64,000 nt of DNA from Gnetum montanum (lineage: Eukaryota; Streptophyta; Gnetopsida; Gnetales; Gnetaceae). The notes beneath the pieces were generated by a model. That model had not been told where the DNA came from. It was given only the letters and a program-made list of their open reading frames with translations, and did no database searches. The DNA lies in the NCBI GenBank assembly GCA_015680685.1, contig MNCI01038015.1, positions 1 through 64,000 on the forward strand, read 5' to 3'. The position numbers and the translations under genes are program-made. Each line of letters begins with the position of its first letter. Positions within the stretch are counted from its first letter, which is position 1. Of this stretch, positions 48,445 to 57,426 are shown piece after piece.

Positions 48445-50908
48445 CTAAGGGTTCATAGGTTCAACCGCTTGTAGTTGTGAGGGTTTGGTTGGACTGTTGG
48501 TTTTGAAGAAAGGTATTTTCTTCATATTGTTGTTAGAACCAATAGCAGGTTGAGGATTCATAGCCCTCATGGCATTACATTGCTGCGGTTGAGTAGGGAG
48601 TTCCCCTTGCATTGTTGGAGTGGGTGGTAATGGAGCTATTGGTGTGAGAGTTGAGGATGGATTTGGAGGATGGTATGTCTGTGGGTTATCTCCCCTAGGA
48701 GAAGGCGTTCTATAATACTCATGAGCTTGGTAGTGATGTTGTGTTGTAATGTGACTAACAAAGTTACGTGTAGAGATCGGGTGCTGCACGTAGTAGCCAT
48801 ATGGGTTTGGTTGCCAGTAGGGGTATTGTTGCCTTAGTGGTGGCATCCCCCATGATTGTGGGTATTTCCACTGTTGATGTTGCTCAACAAGTTGTGGTGG
48901 AGTTCCACTTGGATAATATGTTGAAGGTTGGTGGAATTGCCTTGGGTTACCTTGGGGATAAGGTAACCGTTGGGGTGCTTGCCATTTATTAAGTTGTGGG
49001 TTGAGTGCATACACCCCAAACTCTTGTAGATGTGAGGTCACTGGGCAACATCCCTTAGGATGGTCATATTGTCATGTCTCACATCCACCGTCATTTTCCA
49101 TGTCTAAATCCACAACCTCTTCTATAATGGTCATATTTCCCTTACCCTTGTTACGTGCATTGTCCACTTCTCTCTTTTTATTTTTTTCATGGTCACTACC
49201 TCGCTCCCTAGACTCCTCTACAATTTTAAGAATAGTTTCGAACCTACTATCCAGGGACTCCCACATTTGGTCTACCTTTGTCGATACTTCTATTGTTAAC
49301 TTTTAGAGCGGCAAAGTTTTCCTATTCACCATCTCTTTGAGTGGTGACTCTTCTTCCTCATAGAATCTCACTCCCCTTTTTTGGAGGGAAGGATCTCAGT
49401 TGTACTCTTCCATACTTTCTCTCTTTCGTAGCTCACCTTCTTCTTTAGCTACTTGCTCTAGCAATCTATGAATTTGATGAGACCTAAGCTTCAATAACCT
49501 TCCTTGGGCATACATCCCCAAGGTTCTTCTTGTTTCATGCCTAAGTCCATCCACGAGATGACGTAGTTGATCCCGCTACAAATAACCATGGCCAAGGCAA
49601 CGATGTAATAGTCTGTAATAGTGGCCCATGGTAGCATCCAAGGGTTCATGATTTCCTTACTTCCATCCTTGGATTTGCTTTTGCAGGTTAGACACTCGGG
49701 AGTACGTTTGGTACTTATCATTAAATAGTTCTAACATTGTACTCCACCTCCGAATGGATTCCGGTTCTAAGGACCAATACCAGCTTTTAGCTTCTTTCAC
49801 TAGTTTCCTTGGGAACAAATTCAGTTTCTGTCATTCATTTTCTATGTTCTGCAAGGCACATGCATTGTGGAATGCCTGTAAATGATTTTGAGGATCAGCA
49901 TTGTATCCCCCTTCAAATCGTGGGATGTTGTTCATGTCTAGCCGCTTGATCCTACTATCCTTTTGGTGCCTTGTTGGAACTCTTACAGCCTTTGTTATAT
50001 CAAGCATGCTTCTAGTTGTGAGTAGGGGTTCTTTGTGATCATATTGTTCATAGCATCTATGGTGTCTACGCAATTTCCTACTCTCCCTTTTTCTATGCCT
50101 TGATTCCTTAGAGTGCCCTTTTTCTCGTTCTTGACTATCTTGTCAGTGTTTTTCACTTTGTTTTCCTTTATCCTCACGATTGGTTTCCCTATGACTGTGT
50201 CCCGACACTAAAGGTGACAATGAAGGTGAAGAAGAAGGAGGGCCACCACCATGACGATGTTTTCTACCTTCTTTTTAGTGGTCTCAGCCTTGATCGTGAT
50301 CACGATCAGAACATCCGTCCTTCTCGTGTATTCGTGTTCCCTCATTGAACACGTCGTGTTTGTGGGTATCAGAACTAGGGTTGTGAACCATGGAGTGGAG
50401 GTTCTGATACACCACCTCCTGACCATTGTTAGGAGGGGGAACATTGTTTGGTGGGGAACCTATTGAACTAGGTTCACCACCCTCAATTTCACTCAAGACG
50501 TGTGGGCCATTATGGGGCTATTTACCCTTCAAGGATGTATGGTATCTCTCCTGTCGCAAGTTTCTTTGACGTTACACCTCTGTGGGATGATAGTCCCTTG
50601 TGTCATGATCACATGCAATGTATTATGTGTATAAAAGTGGCATGCCTATTCATGTGAAAGCACGAAGGAGCATGTTGAGGGACTAATATGTCTGGAGGTA
50701 ACACTATGTTACCCTCCAAGTCTCTCCAATTCAGTTGTTCATCTTGGTGGAGAATAAAGGTGAAATTAGGTACATACTCATCATGATGAGTATATACCAC
50801 ATGAAACTAGTGAGGAACTGGCAGATATTAGTTACGTGTATTATGCTGCCAACTGCCTCTTGTGTTAATCCTAGGCGGTGAGGTGCTCTTATGCAAAGAA
50901 GAAGACAT
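48445..50908 (-). pseudogene. Element G gag
   Basis: ATG at 50908: MSSSLHKSTSPPRINTR, then HHDEYVPNFTFILHQDEQLN, an Arg/Ser/His-rich linker, then the Retrotrans_gag-type core at about 49500-50000 (FHNACALQNIENE, LVKEAKSWYWSLEPESIRRW, STMLELFNDKYQTYSRVSNL). Then come ESPLKEMVNRKTLPL, DHEKNKKREVDNARNKGKGN, the damaged knuckle QYDHPKGCCP and the open 198-codon Pro/Gln/Tyr-rich tail (48445-49041) with YPYWQPNPYGYYVQHP. Several stops occur in the N-terminal half. It would build the particle and bind RNA. Confidence 0.75.
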
Positions 50909-51034
50909 TTTTGTCTTGTTCAGTGTGCGATGTACCATTGTCTTATCTTTCTTTGATTAACCCTAAGGGTTCGTTCTAGCATTCCAATGATATGAATGAT
51001 TTCCTATGTTCTACATAGCACACAAACAACTAAG

Positions 51035-51053
51035 TCCCCAGCAACGACACCAA
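51035..51053 (-). other. Element G primer-binding site
   Basis: On minus: TTGGTGTCGTTGCTGGGGA, directly next to the LTR. Two bases differ from the F site. Confidence 0.8.
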
Positions 51054-51828
51054 TGATGATTGGCAAGGTACCCCTAGACTCAACCATATGAATACGAGCA
51101 TTTCACACGCAATCTGGTTGAACTCCAAGGACTAAGTGCTTATGCGCCTTAATGGAGCACTCGGGGTTAATCAATCGTTGTCTTCCCAAACTTACTTGTA
51201 TTATCACGATTGTATGGTTAATTAAGTTTGAGGTATATGATTTTTATATATTTTATATTTTTTTATGTCTTATGCTAATAAAGAAAAGGAGGAGAGAACT
51301 AAGTGGCTAATTTATCTTAACTATTAATTAACTAGTTCTAATTGTTCCTAACACCAGTATCCGTTCCCACTTGCCGTCCACATCCTGAACAAGTGCAACG
51401 CTGCTGGGATTACCAAACACTAATCGTTACTGGGTTACAAAGCACTGCACGCATGCTCGAAGTGGTCATACTGAGTGCACTAAACTAAGGGGGTCAAGGG
51501 TTGAGAGAGAAATTAATTAACTGGGAAAGCATTAAACATTCAACAATAATTAATTACTAATTAGCTTAGTCTGTATGCTGCAAGGTTTATCATAACGTTT
51601 GTCTTTATTATCATACACAAATGTGTGCTTAGGTACAAATTGCTCGAATAAAGATCTGTTCACTCTATGACTCCTACTGCAGGCACACAGAAATTATTCT
51701 AACTTTGGGCTAATAAAACTGCAAGAGTTTGGCTAAGGGTCTAAGTCTTTTTTCTTGAAACAAAGGGCATCGCCTCTTATTTATAGAAGATGAGGCAAGA
51801 CACGATATTGCGATATCACAGCTCATTA
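51054..51828 (-). mobile_element. Element G 5' LTR (775 bp)
   Basis: Very similar to 44828-45623 but its U3 is about 20 bp shorter: part of the palindrome array is missing between CACGATATTG and CGATATCACA. It ends GCTCATTA on plus. Confidence 0.9.
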
Positions 51829-51894
51829 GTTTCCAAATCAAGAGTCTTAACACTAGGCTTACACCTCATTTATATTTCCATAACACTATTATCA

Positions 51895-52075
51895 ATCCTC
51901 GCTAATCATAGGTGGCTCAAGTGCTTAGTTTAGTATCTTGTTAAACAAAAGGTTGCTAGTTCAAGTAACACTTAAGACATTGCTATATTCCTTTAAAATT
52001 ATAGTATAAGGTTGGTTATATATCTTAGGATATACTTATAGTTAATTTTTAAGGTTCTAACATCCCCAACCAAGC
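51895..52075 (+). repeat. SINE-2 copy
   Basis: AGGTGGCTCAAGTGCTTAGT, then GGTTGCTAGTTCAAGTAACA, then GGTTGGTTATATATCTTAGG and ATATACTTATAG. The same order is found at 52295-52460. The first two blocks resemble tRNA A- and B-boxes. Confidence 0.5.
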
Positions 52076-52294
52076 ATAGAAATTGACAAGCACTCCAAAA
52101 AATATATTTAATAAATATATATTATGATTTCAATGCACACTACAAGATGATGATGGCTTATTTTAGGATTTTTTTTAAAAAATGCATTATAGTTAAAAAG
52201 CCTTTTTTATTTTGAATTTATTTTATAGACAAAATACCCTTTTACAAGCATTGACCACTTCAAATTTTATCCCTTGTCCCAACTATTATTAATC

Positions 52295-52460
52295 ATGTAG
52301 CCAATGATAGGTAGTTCAAGTGATTAGCTCATTATCTTACTAAGCAAGAGATTGTCAATTCAAGTTATACTTTACACATTGTTATATTTTTCTAATTTCT
52401 CTAATGTATCATGTTGGCTATATATCTTAAGATATACCTATAGGCAAACTATATTAGATC
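52295..52460 (+). repeat. SINE-2 copy
   Basis: ATAGGTAGTTCAAGTGATTA, then GATTGTCAATTCAAGTTATA, then TGTTGGCTATATATCTTAAG and ATATACCTATAG. Partner of 51895-52075. Confidence 0.5.
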
Positions 52461-53164
52461 CCTTGTTGTTATTAATCATGTTACTTATATGTCTTCAAGC
52501 ATTATTATATTCTTTCATACGTCTTCTAGAATATTTGAAATTGAAATTAATATTTTTATTACACCTATCTAAAGCCAAAGGACCTATTATACAAATTAAC
52601 TTATATAAAATACATAAGCATTGAGTGCAATGGAAGTGTATAATATTTACATAACTTAAACACATCTTTTATATAATTTCCGAGAACTAATATTAGTAAC
52701 TTAAATAGTTGATGCAAACATTGACTAGAGATTTGTCATTTTCTTTTGAAGAAATCTATTGTGCAATATTATAAGAATACATGTTACTTTTCCTCTAGTA
52801 CTTATAGTAAATATAATAGGCATGTTCTATTTTCATTTTCCTTGTTTCATCTTTTAGTTTCAAATTCAAGATATGTGATGTCATTCTTTCCTTGTGAATT
52901 AGTACTCTTATACATACTAGAATTATTACAAAGATTAGTTATCTATCTTTTGGTCCCCACTTATTATAATTTTATTTTTTGGTTATTACTTATTACCCTG
53001 TTGATGCTTTAATTACAATTTTCCTATTACTTACTCACATGTGATTTTCAATTATATTATCATTACTATATTTTAAAAGGACATTTTACATAATTTTGTA
53101 TTTAATTATTCTTTAGAATATAAGAAGAAATCCTTTTATTAATTGTAATGGTTATAAAAGAGAG
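52461..53164. other. AT-rich stretch, nothing assigned
   Basis: Short hydrophobic frames of 88-90 codons occur, as expected in AT-rich DNA, but none has a recognisable motif, start context or sister copy. Confidence 0.4.
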
Positions 53165-53345
53165 GAACCATGATTTGAAGTCATGAATAGTAAGGTACTT
53201 GTTTCTTAAGTCATAATACCTAGATTCAAGCCTCGACATAGCCACTAAAAAGAGGTTAGATTTTTGTTCATCGACCAACCCCTCTAGGATCTCACCTTAG
53301 CAAGTTAAGCATTTAACATCTAGATGATGATCCTTACTGGATATA
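53165..53345 (+). repeat. Repeat R3 copy
   Basis: GGTACTTGTTTCTTAAG, AGATTCAAGCCTCGACATAG, ACTAAAAAGAGGTTAGAT and a GCATTTAACATCTAGATGAT end, in the order of the other three copies. SINE-like, by inference. Confidence 0.5.
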
Positions 53346-54065
53346 GAAGATGTTAGTTAAGATTTTTGTTATATAATTATTTTCTTAACCTTAAAATTTT
53401 CACATCCTACTAATTTAAGTGATTAGTAGTTGCATACCTTATAGTAAAATTATGACATCCCATTTTCAGATGTCACCGCAAACATCAAATATACAATATA
53501 TTACACATTATGCATAATAAAATAGCATAAAAAATGTCAACTATGTGTAACATTCAACATTAAACATAAAAAAATAATAGGGAAAATGTAGAAGGAAAGT
53601 AAAAAGAATTCTTTATGAATGCAGAATAATGTATCTTGATCATGTTCTAGGTGTTTCTTGGGGTAATCTTCCTTAAGCATCTATTCCTTAGAGGCTATCC
53701 AACATTTCCACCATGGTTAAGCCTATCATCAGCCAAAAGGGATGGCCATTCTTCTTCCTATCTCACTTTACCTGGTACTTGTTGCTCACCTTTATTGACT
53801 TTATAAATCCATGCTGATATGTCCTCTAATGCCCAGGTATAAATACTTTAGGTCAAACCTCCAAAGGTCACTTTGAAAGACACCCATTCTTACAATGCAT
53901 CCTTTCAAGTCTTAATTACAACTTTCCATGTCAAGTCTTATTATAATAATCACATCACTTGTTAGGAAAAGACAATCTTTGTTATGCAATGACACAATTC
54001 AAGAATGAGGATGTGATAATATACCTTTCTTAGGTTTGGTTCATCCTCAAATGAGTCCACGTTTA
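53346..54065. other. AT-rich stretch, nothing assigned
   Basis: TGACATCCCATTTTCAGATG near 53456 might be the edge of an old LTR on the minus strand, but no partner or pol sequence was found. Confidence 0.35.
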
Positions 54066-54069
54066 CTAT

Positions 54070-54850
54070 ATTTTGGTTTAAATATTTGATAAATAAATAT
54101 TTAGTGAATTTTCTAATAAACTTTACAAGCAAGCTACTAAAATTCCAACCAAGTAGGAATACAAAAAATGTTCCATCAATGTACACTCCAACTAGATGGT
54201 AGAATAATTATTGTTAATAGAGATGTTGATAAGTTTAGTAGAAAGAGTCTATAACAATAATGTGAAGGGACTTGCTTCATACATGAAGTTGCTTTTGTTA
54301 GAGACACCAATGTTAATATGGATAGTTTATTCAATATTAAGATATATGTATCAATAATTAAAGAAATTTAAAATATAGGAAATTATTAAAACTCTTGAAG
54401 ATGATTTTAGAAAGATTTAGAAAATTTTTTAAAAGGTCTAGAAAATGTGAAGATGATCTAATAAAATATGGATAAGTCATAAAATATCATCAAATAGATT
54501 TTGAAGCAACCTCTTGTGTAGACAACCAAATGTATTTATTATGATGATGATTAATGGAATTGCGTTGTCTCATCATTTACCAAGGTTTAAAAAGGGTTTG
54601 GGACTCTTTTTCCTTTCATCAAAAGGACTTTTTATGTCTAGTTGATTTTCTCTTAATTATTTATACTTTGTTGTGGTCTTGGTTTTTTCTCATTTTATAA
54701 TAAGGTGCTTCTTTCTAAAAGACCTTGGTGTGTAGCTACTCAAAAGAGGTTGACCTCTCACTCCTCCACTGACCCTTGCAAGATCCTACCTTGGTGGGAT
54801 GAGCATTGAGTCTTTGGATAATGGTCTTTTTTATTTATTTATATAACAAA
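54070..54850 (+). repeat. Diverged copy of 43300-43850 with R3
   Basis: GATAAATAAATATTTAGTGA, ACTTTACAAGCAAGCTACT, TTGTTAATAGAGATGTTGAT, then TGAAGTTGCTTTTGTTAGAG, and R3 from 54670 (AAGGTGCTTCTTTCTAAAAG, ACTCAAAAGAGGTTGACC, GGGATGAGCATTGAGTC). It is longer than its partner owing to internal differences near 54420-54650. Confidence 0.65.
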
Positions 54851-54989
54851 TCCTTTAAGTTTATGTAGACATAATAAATTTTTAAAAAAAACCAAACAAC
54901 TTGTAGGGAGAAATGCTTAAATATGAAGGAGCATTATTATAGAATGACTTCTAAAAAAGTTAAAATTAAATATGCAAGTGAAATTAGAA

Positions 54990-55145
54990 AAGAATAATGG
55001 AAAAATAAGTTAGTTATGTTCTTTTAAAATGGGAATTAATTTAATCTAAATAATTATAGACCAGTTGTAATCAATGATACTTTTGCTAAGCTTTTAAGAA
55101 CTATCGAAAATCTATGCTTAGAAGATAAGCCAAAGAAAATAAGAT
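54990..55145 (+). pseudogene. LINE reverse transcriptase fragment
   Basis: LNNYRPVVINDTFAKLLRTI and ENLCLEDK match the NYR.I...FAKL block of non-LTR reverse transcriptases and the LINE at 18240-18271/26877. It shows the uninterrupted sequence at the D/E insertion point. Only about 40 codons are recognisable. Confidence 0.55.
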
Positions 55146-55849
55146 ATACAAAGGATTTAAATAGCACATTTCTCTCTTAGGCCATATAATCATTTTAAAA
55201 TATTTGTTTTCCTTAAGTAACAAAGTAATTGTAAAAGCATGGTACTCTTTTCTAGAAAGGTTGCTACTTTACTAGTTTATCTATCTAATTTTTTTGTAGT
55301 GAATATAGTTTTTCTCTCTTTCAATTTTATTCATCAACTTTAATTTATTCTCAATTTCTCCCAATCTTAAACCAATACTAAAATTTCTACTCTTTTTATT
55401 CATGCAAAAATTTTTGTTTGTTTTGAAAATGAAGATTTACAAGCTAGTGAGCAAAAAATTGTAACATCTACTTCTAGAGATGTTGGCACAACTAAAACAC
55501 CTAATTTCATTCTCTATTGTGATGTATATGAGTCATTAGTTATTAATCTTGCACAACAATTTAAATTTTGAATTACCTACCTTTTAATTGAAGCTTCACT
55601 TCAAAATTAAATGATTTAATGCAAAAGTAGAACATTCAAGTCATTCATGCAATGTACTATTTTCATTTTTTTTCTATTGTTTAAGCTAGGTAATGCTTTG
55701 ATAATGCAACGTATCCTACAGTCATTTATATGTAAGCATGTACTATTAATCATTCATAAATGAATACAAGATTTTGGTACCCAATCTAAAGAGTATTCTA
55801 AAAATCCATGTTCTTTCAAGCTATTCAATCTTCCATAAATAAAGCTAAG

Positions 55850-56075
55850 TAGCAAATTGTTAGTCTTTTCAATTTCATTAAGCACATGGAATCTATTTCT
55901 ACACAATTTGGTTTTCAAATTTTTTTTAAATTTTTTATTTTTTAAAATAATTCTTAATTGTAAAAAGGAATTGGTATTGCAAGTAGATAGGAAGACTTAT
56001 ATTCAACTAATTACATATTATAATCTTCCTAATTCTTGTAAGTTTTGTTATCGTGAATGATATTTTTTTTGATGT
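55850..56075 (+). pseudogene. Possible LINE ORF1 fragment
   Basis: ELVLQVDRKTYIQLITYYNL then PNSCKFCYRE resembles the end of plant LINE ORF1 proteins (..Y.QLLDYE.(I/L)P.RC..CH), just before a CCHC knuckle. The second half of the knuckle is not convincing. No long frame joins it to the RT fragment upstream. Confidence 0.35.
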
Positions 56076-56475
56076 TTGTTCTTTTATACTCAAGAAAAAA
56101 GATGTTAAAGAAAATAAAAAAATATGTTAAAGTTCATTTAACTTTTTTCATCGTGAATGACATTTATTTAATGTCTATTCTCTTCTACTCAAGATTAAGA
56201 AAAAGAAAAAATTTGTTGAAATTGATGAAATGCAAAAATATGTTGAAGTTGAGAATAGAAAAAAATAATTTGAAGTTTAAGATATGAAAAATTACTATCA
56301 ATTATAAGAATGATCACATGACAATAAATAAATTAGAGAAAACAAAAGCTTATGTGATTATTTTTATCTTATATTACATGAAGTATTTATCAATCTAGAC
56401 AGATAGCTCCTAACATAAATTTTTCCTCATCTAAAAACAATACTGTTAATTTAAAGATTAAAAGTTATATTAACA

Positions 56476-56519
56476 AGTGGACTATAGCTAATGGCAAAGA
56501 TTCTTGATGTAAGGATAAT
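56476..56519 (+). repeat. SINE-1 head cut by element Z
   Basis: GTGGACTATAGCTAATGGCA then AAGATTCTTGATGTAAGG resembles the SINE-1 head (TTAGCCTAGTGGCAAGACTC). It stops at the Z LTR. Confidence 0.4.
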
Positions 56520-57316
56520 TGATGAGTGGCGAGATACCCCTACAGTCAACCATATGAATATGAGCATTTTCACGCACAATCCGATCAAGCTCCGCAGACG
56601 AACTAGTTGTGGCACCTAGATCGTTAACCTTATGTCGCAGTTCGCTGTCTTTCCACCTGGACTAGTATTATATTTTTCACGTACGGTTTAGTCTAGAGTG
56701 AGGTGTATGATGTGTTCCTAATTCTAACGCTACTCCTAAAGGCAATGGAAAGTAATATTAACTAAGCTAAGCTAGGGGGAAAGGGTAAGAGAGTATAAAC
56801 TAGCCTAAGTGCGATGAGCAGCCGTTCCTTGATTATCCGTACACATCTTGGACTTTGTGCACAACTACCACTGGGATTACCAAGCGCAGATCCTAGGTAT
56901 GCCACTGGGATACCAAGTGTCACACTTAAATGCTCGTAATCAAGTTGTACTCATTCCGCGTTACTAGGAGTTTAAGGATGAGAGAAACTAATTAGGAAAG
57001 TAGTAAATAACAAATAAATAAACAAAGTGAATGCTGCAATGATGAAGTAATCTCGATATTTATTGCCGGTCATGTGCGTGTCCAAGTACGTCATACTCGA
57101 ATAAAGAGTGTCGTACAATTACGTTCACCACACTGTGGGCAGACACGGGAAAAATAATCTAACTTTGGAGGAATCAAACTGCCAGAGTTTCACTACAATC
57201 TAACTCCTAATGATGAACAAGGGATAGCTACTTCTTATTTATAGACATTGCGGTGGACTGTGATATCGCGTACGCGATATCATATGGGATGCAATATCAT
57301 TGCAAACACGATATCG
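56520..57316 (-). mobile_element. Element Z 3' LTR (797 bp)
   Basis: Plus start TGATGAGTGGCGAG, end GCGTCCCATCA. The PPT (plus TACCCCCACGAC) is at 57317-57328. The minus TATA box is at about 57235. U3 carries a perfect 22-bp palindrome at 57261-57282 centred on GCGTACGC, with more GATATC-type arms to 57310. The 5' LTR lies beyond the window end. Confidence 0.9.
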
Positions 57317-57426
57317 CGTCCCATCATACCCCCACGACTGAATAAAAACTCATCCTCGAGTTACAGTGATTACATAGTGGATAGGTATGTGATTATTAGA
57401 TAGGAAAAAAATGAACTAATGCTGCA

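Larger units (their letters stand above)
44828..51828 (-). mobile_element. Element G, complete non-autonomous LTR element (7001 bp)
   Basis: The complete member of the family: 3' LTR 44828-45623, PPT 45624-45635 (weakened to TACCCACATGAC on plus), spacer, protease 47646-48443, gag 48445-50908, PBS 51035-51053, 5' LTR 51054-51828. The flanking TSD is GTTTC (44823-44827 and 51829-51833). The internal region codes only for gag and protease, both broken. There is no room for and no trace of reverse transcriptase or integrase. Confidence 0.9.

Noticed and set aside
52746-53012. 88-codon hydrophobic frame
   Set aside because: Expected by chance in AT-rich DNA; no motif, no second copy.
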